Positions 33,748 to 45,024 of a stretch of DNA of 64,000 nucleotides are shown here, piece by piece; within the stretch, counting starts at the first letter, position 1; every line of letters starts with the position of its first letter. The DNA is taken from positions 10,543,725 to 10,607,724 of the forward strand of contig OZ017769.1 of NCBI GenBank assembly GCA_963969345.1. Direction: 5' to 3'. Origin of the DNA: Turbatrix aceti (Eukaryota; Nematoda; Chromadorea; Rhabditida; Panagrolaimidae). A program made the translations under genes and the position numbers. The notes under the pieces were generated by a model. It made no database searches and was not told the DNA's origin. It saw only the letters and a program-made list of their open reading frames with translations.

Positions 33748-34395
33748 TTTTTTGCTTACGGTCACGGCTTCTGTAGGATTTTTTTGGGCAATGCTGGAGG
33801 CATTGAAAGATCATAAAACTTCGAAGTGCCGTAACTCACCAAAACCCTTGCCGATTTTGAAAAACTCTCTACCACGCTTTTCATGCCGAAAAGAATCAGT
33901 ATGCAAAACAGGTGGCATCAAAATATGCGCGTATTCGATTTACATCAAAAATTAGATTATCAGCTTAGAAATGCGCACGCGGTAAAACATTAGTGAAAAA
34001 AAGTTTATTATGATCATCGTAATTAATAAAAACTAAAAAAAAGTCAAATAAAAACAAAGAAATCAGAAGGTGAAAAAGTGGTGGCCCTCCAGATTTGGAC
34101 TGATCGCCGAGTTTATTCGTTGGCAGAACCCTAAGAGAGTCCGCTATTGCAAAGCGCGTGCGCGTTTCTAAGCTGGTAAACCAGTGGTAATCTAATTTTT
34201 GATGTAAATCGAATACGCGCATATTTTGGTGCCACCTGTTTTGCATACTGATTCTTGTCGGCATAATGAAAAGCGTGGTAGAGAGTTTTTCAAAATCGCC
34301 AAGGGTTTTGGTTACGGAACTTCGAAGTTTCATGATCTTTCAATGCCTCGAGCACTGCCCAAAAAAATCCTACAGAAGCCGCGAGAAGCTTAAAA
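33748..34395. repeat. 650-bp foldback element
   Basis: The arm at about 33748-33975 (GCTTCTGTAGGATTTTTTTGGGCA...) returns in reverse complement at about 34156-34395, with a loop of about 180 bp. The arms keep long identical runs such as AAAACTCTCTACCACGCTTT and ATGCGCGTATTCGATTTACA. No open frame or transposase remains were seen. Confidence 0.8.
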
Positions 34396-37300
34396 CAATC
34401 TTTGGGACATGCCTAAGCTTACCCAAGTGACCGCAGGCAAAAAATGCAAAAACAGCTTCATGATTTTTTTTTGAACATAACTCCCTTCACGCTCGCGCGC
34501 GCTATTTTTTCTCTTGTTTGATAGAAAGGCGCATGCAGTGCCTGTATTGCTTACAGCGCAACTTTTGCGGTGGATAAGTATTTGTTTGTCAATCACACAT
34601 TATCGCGAACTATCCTGCAGGCAGGCCAGGCTAACCACTTCACATCCCTCTCATTTCTGACAGGATGAGATAGGTGTTCATTTAAGTGGAATAAAAAATA
34701 TCTAGCACCTACAAGAACTGGTTTTTTGGTTGCTTTTCCTGAGGAAGGGGGTTTTTTTATTAACTGCGGCCAACGTTTTGAAAGTGGTTAAAATTTGTTG
34801 CATTTTATGAGCATAGTATGCTTTTGACAGATTGACAGTAAAAATGCGCAACACGAACCTTGTAAGGCTGAAACTGACAGTGAGAAACCGATGTAACTTA
34901 ATTGGATGTTGGAAATGACAACGTCTGCTGTTTTAGGATTCTCATAACATTTTTAATTTAAAAACTGAGGTTAACAGTTTTGAGTTGCATTTAAAAAAAC
35001 ACCAAAAAACGGCAAAAAGACGCTCTTTGGGTTTTGTACATATTTATGTATTTTGTGGAACTGTCCTTTCGTTTGCCAAATTTGTAGTTTAATTTTTTTT
35101 ACTTTGTTGTGGTTTTTTTTAAATTAAATAACTGGTCTCAAAAATTAAAAAAAAAGTTTAACCGAAGAAATGTGATAAAAATGCGCTGTGCATTTTTTTT
35201 ATAAAATCTCAAAAAAAGACCTGCACTTGTCACTTCCTGCTTAGAGAAGTTTTCCACTCTTTCACACCACCCTCTCATTTCCGACGACTACTGAACAAAT
35301 AACAACCTACTATTAGATATATAACCTGAACCCAAAGAAAAGCGTCAGCCAGAGGGATGCGAACGAGACGGAACGCTCACTGACTGACTGACAATCAACC
35401 CATACCCGATGGATAAATGCAACAACAACAAGAACAAGTTCATGTGACCATGTGTTCTGCGTTCGCGTTTGCGTTTTCTCGTCATCTCTTTGATCCACCC
35501 CCTCTGTTCCTCCTGCCATCCGTCTCCGCCTCTTTTTTTCTTTCTCTCAACGCAGCAATCTCTTTCCATTCACATTCGCACTTGAAAACACATTTTACCC
35601 TTCTTTTGATTAAATTTTGTCTTTTTAAAACTTTAGACCACAGATTGGTAGATTTTTTTTGCTGCCCGATATTTTTTTGACGGTTTTGTTTTCTGCATGA
35701 GAAAAGATAACCTGTCCATTTTTTTCTCATTCCAGCCTTCCGGCGAGTCCGTCAAGTCGAACAACAGGGTCTTATCCATGTCATTCCTTTTGTCAAAATC
35801 ATTTTTTGACTGACAGATGTTTTATGTTTTCAAAATTGTCCCAGCAATTCTATTTTTTATTCTACGCTTCATCGATCATCTGTCGGCCCAGGTGACAGCT
35901 TTTAACTCACATCACGGTGACGGGAGGAGAGGGAGGGGTATTGGTTTACCTCCTCATCTCCCGCCATGGCTGATGACCCCCCTCTGAAACAATTTCTAAT
36001 TGTCTATTTAACTTGCTCATTATCCATCTGGCCACATTTTATTTATTTATTTTGCCAATTGTTTCGTTTGTGTGTTTGCACTTTTTGCGGGGCAATTAAT
36101 TAGAGGTGCCTTGTTACTGGTTAGATAAAAACACTGACACTGAGTAGCTGCGCTTTTTTTTGTTTTTTACACTGTTTTTTTGTCGATCAGCTGCATAGCA
36201 GAAGGACTATTGATCCTAGTGGACTGGATTTTGGAATATGTAAAAATTTGAAAAAATAGTTTTTTTGAGCAATTTTTAAAGTTGTTAACCATTTTTAATT
36301 TTCCCAGTTTTTACCTTCTTTTTCGGAAGTTTTCCGAAAAAAAAATTAATTTGTTGTCTTTTTCTTCAAAAAAAATCGAAATTAAACGTTTTACGAATAA
36401 AAACTGAGAAAAAATGAATTGCATTCCACTGTAAAGAAAGTAAAGTTTTTTTAGTACGCACTGTCAAAGTAATATATTTTTTGGCGTTGACCTTTGTAAT
36501 GGAAAAAAAACTGAATAAAAACGTTTTTTTACTGTTAGATAGAACCAAATAATTGTTTCTAAATATTTTTCCATGTAAGATCACAATTTCTTCCTCATCA
36601 TTTTTCTGTTTTCGCAGAAACTTTTTTGCGTTTTCATTCCATTTCATAGTTAGACGACTACTTTTTTTCGATTTCGCTTTCGTTTTCTTTTTTCGACCAT
36701 TCACTACTGCAATTATCTATGCATACAGAAAATAACAACGTGGGGTGTTTTCTTATGTGAATTTTTTTAAACTGACAGTTTTCGTTTCTTGAGTAGAATT
36801 GTTTACCACTGTTACAGAGTTCAAGAATCAAAACGGAGTGAAACACTTTTTTCTTGAGCATAAAAAAGTAAATGTTTATTTCTAGATGAGGCTAAAGATC
36901 GTTTGAAAGCAAAAAAAAACTGTGGCGGATGATTGTACATCAGTTTTATTGTATCAATTTTTTTTGGTTTAATTAAAAACGATTTAGTATTCTGCTTTAT
37001 GTTTGTGAGGTTTTCAAAAATATTTATAATTCAATAACAATAACATTTTTTAACAAGTCAATCAGAAATAATAATACCATAATCATTTATATTCTTTCAC
37101 GTCGGATTGAGAGAAAAATTAAAAGAAACAGCCGCTAAAAAAATAAAAAAAGAAGAACATTTTGAATTATTCGATCGTCCGAATCGGAAAATTTTTCAAT
37201 GAATAAAATTTTTTTCGATAAATTTTATCTTTTTTTAGTAAAAAAAATATTATTACTTTTTTAAAAGCTAATTTTAAATTTATTTGATTTACTCACGGTA

Positions 37301-37886
37301 AAAAATTTACAAGTTACCTGTCTCACCATGGGAGCACCGAATTACACAACCGCGCGTCAAAGTTGTTTCTAAAATTAAAAAAAATAACAGAGGTTGATCA
37401 TGTTAGTACTCCCCGTCGTGGCTTGTCCATGTCAATCAACCCCCTGAGTAGCGTGCGCGAAGCGTGAAACAAGGCGGCGGAAACGTGTTTTGTCTCCTCT
37501 CCTGCTCCTCCTGCTTGAGCGAGTGAAAAAAAGTTATCGCTTATGTAAACGCCTTTCTCTTTCTCTCTAGTTCACTCCGACAGACACTGGATCACGCCGG
37601 TAGCACACACACATATACTGTTTTTGAGTGAGTCTTCGTCACGGCCATCAGAGTCATCCAGAACCCTACCAGAATCGGCTGGTGCGTCCACGACCAACGA
37701 AAAACGACGGAGGCCGGCGGAGTGCTGCATTCTGCTCTTTTTTCTGTGGACAACAGCATTCACGGTTGTGGAGTGACGCAATTGTTATTGCGTGTATTTA
37801 GTATTTCAAGTGTAAACCGGTTTTTTACGGTTTTTCCCTCTAGCTAAACTTCTAAAGAAACAAAAAAAATTGTTTTACAAATTATC
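34396..37886. other. Long spacer or intron with candidate coding or UTR exons
   Basis: Mostly AT-rich. Candidate exons on the plus strand are 35736-35768 and a GC-rich block from about 37571 to 37776 after CTCTCTAG, open in one frame (SESSSRPSESS...CCILLFFLWTTAF) and ending TGA. The GC-rich block could instead be 5' UTR of the RhoGAP gene, followed by an acceptor CCCTCTAG near 37843. Neither can be connected with certainty. Confidence 0.35.
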
Positions 37887-40800
37887 ATGCGGTGGCTATC
37901 TTCCATAGCCGCTCGCAGCCCGATGGCTATGCACTACGATGATGTACAGGAAATTTGTTTGCAGTATTTTCTGGCATCACTCTGCGATTGGCAAGTCAAG
38001 GACGAGAACAAGAAGCGACTTGGACTGCGGTACTGCAAAACTCCAGGTTTGTTACACTTTCTGATTGTTTTTGATATTCTCAAATTTTTTCTTAAATTTG
38101 TAAACTGCTTTTTAGCACAAACTGTAATTAATTTTAAACAAAAAAAACGGACTACAAATAGAAACGAATCAATTTGAAAATAAATAATCAAAAATGTATA
38201 AGGCGTTCGTTTCTGTTCTGTTTTAAATTTTTCACGCACGAGTTTTAGTTTTTTTAAGGTATTTTTTTAAATTTTTGTGGTAAAAATTTACAAGAATTAA
38301 AAATGTGTGAAAATTTGAACTCAGAATTAAAAAAATGTTTTCTTGAAATTAAAAAAATTGTAAGCAGTAAACTTTGCGTTTGTTAGTGAACGGTCTCAAC
38401 TTTTTTCAACAAAAGTGGCGGGGGTAAAATAAATGTGACCGTTTTTGAAAAGTTTCCGATTTTTAGTTTTTGCTTTTTTCACTATATTTTGTGATTCATA
38501 ATGCCGATGATAATAATGTTTTCATTTTTTTGTTTTTTTATCTTAATATGAAAAGTACATATCAAAATTATTTGTTGAATTTTTATCGTTTATCGTTTTT
38601 TTATTGAGAGATAAAAAATAATCTCACCAGATGTTTGTTATAGATTTTTTTTCAAACAATAAATAAAAAACGTTGTTCACTGTCCCGCAAATTTTCAATC
38701 TTGAAACCCGTAAATTTTTACGATCTTGAGAAAAAAATATTCATTCTCATGCTTTTTCCGAATTTCAAATATTTATTCTCATAATTTTATTGAGTGATGT
38801 GGAAAAAAATCTTTCAAGTGTAATACATATGTATGTATCTGCATGTATTTATTTCGGAAATAGATCATGACTTCTTTTTTTAAACAACATGTAGTAAGCG
38901 TAGCGTTTCTCTCCGCTGCATTTCTGCATTCAATCTCACCAAGAAAACGACCTGCTATTGTTTATACAGCAGCAGCAGCCCGAAGACGGCCGACAATACA
39001 ATGCACCAGCTTACATGCAAGCTTCAGCAATCGCATGCAATTCAATGGGCTTTCTATATCTCTGTCAACGATGACGACAACGAGGGGGTTAACAATGAAA
39101 AAAAAGAATTTTATGCGGGTACCGCAAAAAATGAAACTGAGTCGTCGTTAGTGATTGGCAAACAATCGATTTTTAAAAGGCAGTCTGCGACAGGATTTAG
39201 GATGTCCGGCACTTTTTAAGCAGTTTTATTCTATTGAGTAAATGAGTAATGAGTAATCATGAAAATAGACACTGCCTGATTTGCTTGTTCTCAAAACTAT
39301 TTATGAAAAGTGCACAATGTGCGTGCACATGCAAACTTATTCGTAACCACATTCCAAGGTGATGGAGCAAATAACGCTATAAGCAGGTGGATAGTCCATT
39401 ACATAACCACCTCCCTTACCGACCATTACTGTGAAAAATTCATCAGGTGTCTGATTGTCTGTAAATAATACAACTGATTTCGCCCAACTGCCATCGATGT
39501 TTTGGAATGAGTGCTCGTTGTATTCATATGGACACGGAATATAAAGACCGGTAAGATGCAGCTCACCGGAATACCCCAGTGAAGCTGAAAAAAAAGATTT
39601 TTGAAGAAGAACTTTTTATAAATAATCTCACACAAAAAATTGGCTTCGTCATATGAGTTAATAGGTGCAGGAATGGCGGCGGGGTGAATAATAGTACAGT
39701 AGTCTTTATAGTTACACCGGTCAGGGACGTTAGCCTGCATGATTATTTTGTAGCATCTTTTTACCCCCTTAAATTCAGCATAGCTATAACTATTGTCGGG
39801 GCACCATTGAGATGTCTCAGCTGATGCCATCGCGACGGTGGCGATCAGGAGTAGAAGTTGATAGTAGTACATGTTGTGAAACACTTATGACTTAACGCAC
39901 TGATAAGTACTGTATATAAAGGCAAATAGATATTGAAGTTTGCTGTTAAGAAAAAGCGGAGTGACTTGAAAACGACGTAAAACGTGGATTTTCTGTGCAG
40001 TGGCGCATTTACGTTTGCAGAATTCAATAATAAAAAAATGGATCATTAAACCAATAAAATAGTGCACAAGCCATAAAGCATAATAATTTTTCCTTTCTGT
40101 CAAATCGTTTTTTCATTGACAAATATTGCATTATTAAATCTAAAATCTTAAAAAATCAAGAACGGCAACTTATTTGTGCACGGTTTTTGCAGAAATAAAT
40201 TACGTTTGCAAAAATACGGGAGAAATTAAACAAATGCGAACACTTTTGACTGTGTTCACAAACAAACAGCAGACCGATTATTTTTATCATTTGCTTAAAA
40301 TTTTGACAACCAAAGCAAAAATATGTCAACTTAAGAAATCTGGTTTTTTTGGATGACAATCATTTTCATGGCTAAAGTTCAGAATATTTTTATCGTAATT
40401 TTTTTGTCAAATGACATCGCTTAAAAAAAGTATATCGTTTGCAGACAAACACAAGCATACGCAAATGTTCGTTCATTTTTGGTCTGTGTGCTTAAAACAT
40501 TGATTTTTTTTAACTGAAAAAACACAATTGAAAAAAATTTTCTGAAAAAAAATGAAAAAACTGCTTTGATGTTTAGACGACAAAAAATAATGATTTATGA
40601 CTTGCCAATAATTGAAAGTAAATATATGTTTTTTTGCAGAAGTACAGCGTCTCCTACACAAGATCCACAAATGCAAATTCGTCGGTCGTGAAATAAAAAA
40701 TGCAGATTCAAATTGCCTGATTTCGGTACTAAAGGTAATGGCATGAAAAATTATTATAATGTGTTTTTTATCATAAAAAATTAACGTTTATTTATAATTA

Positions 40801-42287
40801 TTTGCAGGAAGTGCTGACAGAATTTCCTGGCGGCATTTTTGCGGATTGCAACGAAGAATTTCTCAGCATCAATCAGGAATGTCCACCCGAAATTGCTCTG
40901 GCCTACGCTAATGGGTTGGTTTTTGTGTTTTTTTGCCATTAAAACTATATACTATATAAAAACTGATGGTCCGAAAATGATTATCCGAAAAGGGGAGAAT
41001 ATTGAAACACCTCTGATTTATGACACTTAACATCATCAAACAGTTGGCACAATATTTCCCCTATTTTTATCCAAATAATGTTGCAACATGTGTTTTTCGT
41101 GTCATAACAACTTAGTTATGCCATTTTTTACTGACAAATCACGGCTCATACCACCTGTCGTGTTCCGCCTCACCGCTTTTCGTTCTTTTGCTAGCCGCGA
41201 CCAGCGACCGGCCTCGGGCCCCGATCGCGCTATCTCGATTTTTCGGGGGATGCTCTTCTTTTCTGCTTTTCTTCTGCGATCAGCGCGCTTCACAGGTGAT
41301 TGACAGCTTCCGAAAATCGTGGTCTTATGGTGTAGCGGTTAGCACTCGGGACTCTGAATCCCGCGACCCCGGTTCGAATCCGGGTAGGACCTAATCTTTT
41401 ACAAATTTTGGGTTTTTCGAAACTGGAATTGTAAAAAAATGAGTTTTTTTTGCATAAAATGTCGTGAAGTGCGTCTATTGTCTGCTGCAAATGATTTTCA
41501 CGTTCTGTTTTTAGTTTGATAGAAAATCTACCCATATTTCTTCGACAATTTACATATCTCGTGTGCAAGTGCCTGCGCAACTTGGCCAGACAATCTTCTG
41601 GAACCATCGTTGATTCGTACACAGGTTTGAACTTTTTTCCATTTTAAAATATTTGTAATATAAATAAGTTTTTTATTGTTGTCTTTACTTTTGAAAAACT
41701 TTTAAAAAACGCTAAACTAAAGGGTTGCAAAAACTAAAGTACACAAACTTTTTTATTCTGTTTGTATACACTTCAAGAAACGGTACTTCTTCAGATTTGC
41801 TGCTGCTCTTTACACCTGTGCTATTTCCGTCATCGGTGGGAGACGTGTCGAGGTTTCTTCGTGCAACGAGGATATCCCTCATCCTCATTGATCTCTGCGA
41901 TACCGTATTTCGACCACACCTGAGCCTCAGTCTCAATTCTGCGAACACAAGGCGAACACCTGCGTCAGAAGCAGCTTCGACGTCTGATTCGGCTTATCAC
42001 AGTGATGAAGACTTTTTTAAAGGTTTGTTTACATTTAACGTTTGAAATCTTATATTACAGTAATCCTGAAATAATTTTCAGACATTGTCGATAGTCTTAA
42101 TAGCCTCCACGAATCATTTGACAGCCGTCAAAGCCAGGACACAGAGTCGACGACAGAGACCGATTCGGGTGCCATACTCAGCGACGACGAATGCCTGACT
42201 GACCTCGAAATGGCGCAGAGCAAGGTGGGCTCAAGTTGCGGGGGGCAAAACGAGTACTACACCATTACCTACGATATGGATACCTGA
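37887..42287 (+). CDS. RhoGAP-domain protein, ARHGAP20/TAGAP-like
   Basis: Six exons (37887-38046, 40640-40734, 40808-40914, 41515-41624, 41795-42022, 42082-42287) join with matching phases to 301 aa. The RhoGAP core is recognised from the presumed arginine finger GLRYCK (Arg48), EVQRLL, SVLKEVLTEFPGGIF (like the LK.FLR..PGSIF of ARHGAP20), then LPIFLRQFTYLVCKCLRNLARQSSG and LLLLFTPVLFPSS, which match the late helices. The C-terminal third is acidic, Ser/Thr-rich and disordered. RhoGAPs switch off Rho-family GTPases. The domain's first helix seems missing, so an upstream exon may exist. Intron 1 contains CTLD gene D on the opposite strand; intron 3 contains a tRNA gene. Exon 4 is partly copied at 44.65 kb. 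Confidence 0.75.
39173..39215. repeat. Terminal fragment of the TTAA-flanked foldback family
   Basis: TTTAAAAGGCAGTCTGCGACAGGATTTAGG matches the ends of the foldback at 48854-49895 and of the copy at 55375-55466. Confidence 0.55.
39337..39872 (-). CDS. CTLD-like gene D: single-domain secreted protein nested in a RhoGAP intron
   Basis: Minus-strand exons 39872-39632 and 39584-39337 (phase-1 intron of 47 bp) give 162 aa. A signal peptide (MYYYQLLLLIATVAMASA) precedes one six-cysteine module: WCPDNSYSY, RCYKI, DRCNYKDYC, HPAAIPAPI, then LTGLYIPCP, FQNIDGSW and SVICSI. It has the same architecture as one repeat of genes C and E, with no tail. A TATATA motif lies about 41 bases upstream of the ATG on the minus strand (39913-39918). 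The gene lies wholly inside RhoGAP intron 1, transcribed antisense to the host. Confidence 0.8.
41223..41604 (+). repeat. Arm 1 of an inverted duplication (tRNA plus part of RhoGAP exon 4)
   Basis: This 382-bp stretch, from GATCGCGCTATCTCG through the tRNA to base 41604 in RhoGAP exon 4, is present in inverted orientation at about 44653-45024 with high identity. The arms enclose the RhoGAP 3' end and CTLD gene E. Confidence 0.85.
41321..41392 (+). tRNA. tRNA-Gln (anticodon CUG)
   Basis: The 72-nt cloverleaf has acceptor stem GGTCTTA/TAGGACC, D-arm with TAGCGGTTA, anticodon stem CGGGA/TCCCG around loop CTCTGAA (anticodon CTG), and T-arm CCGGTTCGAATCCGG. No intron and no encoded CCA, as in eukaryotes. 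A TTTT pol III terminator follows at 41397. It lies in intron 3 of the RhoGAP gene, same strand. Confidence 0.95.
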
Positions 42288-42752
42288 AATGAAATTTCAA
42301 GCTGACAGAAATACTGCGCAAAAGTTGCGCTCTAACCTTACAATAGTGAATAGACACGGTATGACACAAGTATTTTTTATACAAAATAAAAAGTGTAAAA
42401 AGTGACAAATAAAATTTGTTGGATTTTGCTTGGATTGTGGAAGTGGGGAGGAGGAGTTATTCTGGTTAGATTCCGAGTTGACTGATGTGTGTCTGGTACA
42501 CGTGTTATCAAACAGCAAATTTTTTGTTCTGAATGGAACGCGCGAAGCTTTTTTTTACCGTGTTTGTTAATGATCAACAAACTGATCACAAATTTTATCA
42601 TTTGTGCTTTGTAGAATTCTCATCAGGTGAATCATTATCGTTGGGGCCCAAAAAGTGTAAAAGGCACAGCACAGCGTTGGCTGTAAAAGGTTGCGGTTGC
42701 TGAAGATGATTGTATGCTGATTCATGGCATGACTCTTGGTTCCGGAGTTTCG

Positions 42753-42758
42753 TATAAA
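42753..42758 (+). promoter_or_regulatory. TATA box of CTLD gene E
   Basis: TATAAA stands 77 bases before the ATG at 42830, a spacing like that in genes A and B. Confidence 0.5.
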
Positions 42759-42829
42759 GTGACGTTCGCAGACACCACAAAAAGTGCTAAATTTGTGTCA
42801 TTTTTTGATGATATTCCGTTTTTGCAAGA

Positions 42830-44550
42830 ATGTTTTCGCAGATTTTGCTTCTGTTCTTCGGATGCATTTTTGCGCTGTCTTCGGTTATTTATGACTGTCC
42901 TGAAAATTACATCACCAGGAAAACCAATGGCATCAATAGGTGCTACCGCGTCTACAAGGCAAAACACACGGTGGATCGGTGCCAGCTTATCGACTACTGT
43001 CGAGATCTTCATCCGGAGGCCATTCCAGCAACTGTTCCTTCTGCTTCGGAGCTGGAATTTATGAGTGAGCTTGTACAATTTTTTGTTGTTATAACATTTG
43101 TTTTTTAGAAACCATTGTTGATCCCTTGCAGTTTACTCTCATTGGCGTCCACATCCCGTGCCCCCAAAAAGAATGGAACATGGATAGTTTTGTGAACATC
43201 GATGGCACTCCGCTGCCAGTTCCGTTGGAAGTAGCCAACAACTGGGGGCATGAAAACCCAGAGTACTTTGGCATGCTGGCCTACGATAAATTGGATGACG
43301 TTTCTGGAAGAAACATGTATGTTGATAATCACGTTTTGTGTGTTATATCCCTGTCAAAACGGCCTCTTCCTGATGCCACACCTGAACCGAATCCTGAAAC
43401 CATCCTCCCGGACTGCCCCGACAACAGTTACGTTCGAAAGGAATTCAACGGCGTCCATCGGTGTTATACCGTCTACCGGGCGAAAGACAGGCCTGACAGG
43501 TGTAAGTTTATCGACTACTGCCGTTCGCTTCACCCAGCGGCCATTCCTGCTCCGATTCACTCAATCGAAGAACTAGAATTCATGAGTGAGTCAACTTTTT
43601 TTGGGAAAATGCAAAATTTTTTTCTTAGAAACTTTGGTAAATCCCAAGGAGTTTACTCTTATCGGCGTTCATGTTCCGTGCCCCCAGAAATGGAACAAGG
43701 ATAGCTTTGTGAATGTCGATGGCACTCCTCTACCTGTTCCTCTGGAAGTCGCAAACAACTGGGGATATGACCGGGACCCGGAATACCTGGCTATGCTGTC
43801 ACACAACAAAACTGATGACGTTTCCGGCAACAACGTAAAAAAATTTCACAATTACGTTTTGTGTGCCATTACCCTGACGGCGCCAAATACTAAACTCCCA
43901 CCTAAACCGACTACTAAACCCACACTTGGGCCAAGTACTATACCCACACCAGAGCGAACTACTAAACCGACATACTATAAACCGACTGCTGAACCCAAAC
44001 CTGAGCCAAGTACTAAACGTCCACCTAAACCGAAACCTGAAATTTCATTGCAAGATTGCCCTGACTACTTGTACATCCGGGAGAAATTCAACGGCGTCCA
44101 TCGGTGCTATACAGTCTACCAGGCAAAGGAGCAGGCCGACCGGTGTTCATTCATCGATTATTGCCGTTCGCTTCACCCAGCGGCCATTCCTGCGCCCGTT
44201 CACTCAATCGAAGAACTAGAATTCATGAGTGAGTGACTTTTTTTTAAGAAAAAAAATTAAATTTTTTAGAGACCATGGTGTATCGTCAAATGAAGATGCT
44301 CATTGGCGTCTATATCCCGTGCACCCAAAAAGAGTGGAACAAAGATAGTTTCGTGAACGTCGACGGCACTCCGCTTCCCGTTTCTCTAGAATTTACGAAC
44401 AACAATGAAGGCAACGAATACTTCGGAACGCTGGCACACAATTTAACTGAAGACATTAACAGCAGAAACTCGCATTTACCTAATTTTGTTTTGTGTGCTA
44501 TCACCCTGTCGGCCCCGCCTTCTGAGCCCCCACCTAAACTCATTTCTTGA
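42830..44550 (+). CDS. CTLD-like gene E: three-domain secreted protein
   Basis: Exons 42830-43064, 43109-43585, 43629-44228 and 44270-44550 join with three phase-1 introns (each ATG A|GTGAG...AG|AA/AG ACC) to 530 aa. A signal peptide (FSQILLLFFGCIFALS) is followed by three CTLD-like modules with the pattern CP..Y..R..NG..RCY.VY.AK...DRC..IDYCR.LHP.AIPA, then IGV.IPC, N.DGTPLPV.LE and VLC.I. A long Pro/Thr/Lys linker (TTKPTLGPSTIPTPERTTK) separates modules two and three and could be O-glycosylated. No C-terminal anchor. Each internal exon carries the second half of one module and the first half of the next, so whole modules can be duplicated by exon duplication. Modules two and three are very alike at the DNA level. 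Confidence 0.85.
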
Positions 44551-44652
44551 TGCTATCGTAACGACTGACGATACGAACTTTAACAGCAAAAATATCGACA
44601 ACGATTATTTGTCTGCTGTTACAAAAAATCCAATTTGATATATCAGATTGAA

Positions 44653-45024
44653 TAATTGTCTGGCTCTTGCGCAGGCACTTACACACAAGATATGTAAATT
44701 GTCGTAGAAATATGGGTAGAATTTCAATCAAACTAAAAACAGAACGTGAAAATCATTTGCAGCAGACAATAGACGCACTTCACGACATTTTATGCGAAAA
44801 AAACTCATTTTTTTACAATTCCAGTTTCGAAATACCCAAAATTTGTAAAAGATTAGGTCCTACCCGGATTCGAACCGGGGTCGCGGGATTCAGAGTCCCG
44901 AGTGCTAACCGCTACACCATAAGACCACGATTTTCGGAAGCTGTCAATCACCTGTGAAGCGCGCTGATCGCAGAAGAAAAGCAGAAAAGAAGAGCATCCC
45001 CCGAAAAATCGAGATAGCGCGATC
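44653..45024 (-). repeat. Arm 2 of the inverted duplication, with a broken copy of RhoGAP exon 4
   Basis: Reverse complement of 41223-41604, including the tRNA, its flanks and about 90 bp of RhoGAP exon 4. The exon-like part carries substitutions and lacks the rest of the gene, so it is a dead copy. Confidence 0.85.
44855..44926 (-). tRNA. tRNA-Gln (anticodon CUG), second copy
   Basis: Identical 72-nt tRNA on the minus strand (GGTCTTATGGTGTAGCGG..., anticodon loop CTCTGAA, T-arm CCGGTTCGAATCCGG). A TTTT terminator lies just downstream on the minus strand (44848-44851). Both copies look functional because all stems are intact. Confidence 0.93.

Noticed and set aside
41290..41622. 110-codon minus-strand frame, repeated at 44667-44957
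   Set aside because: It is the antisense shadow of the tRNA-Gln gene and RhoGAP exon 4; similarity between the two frames reflects the inverted duplication.
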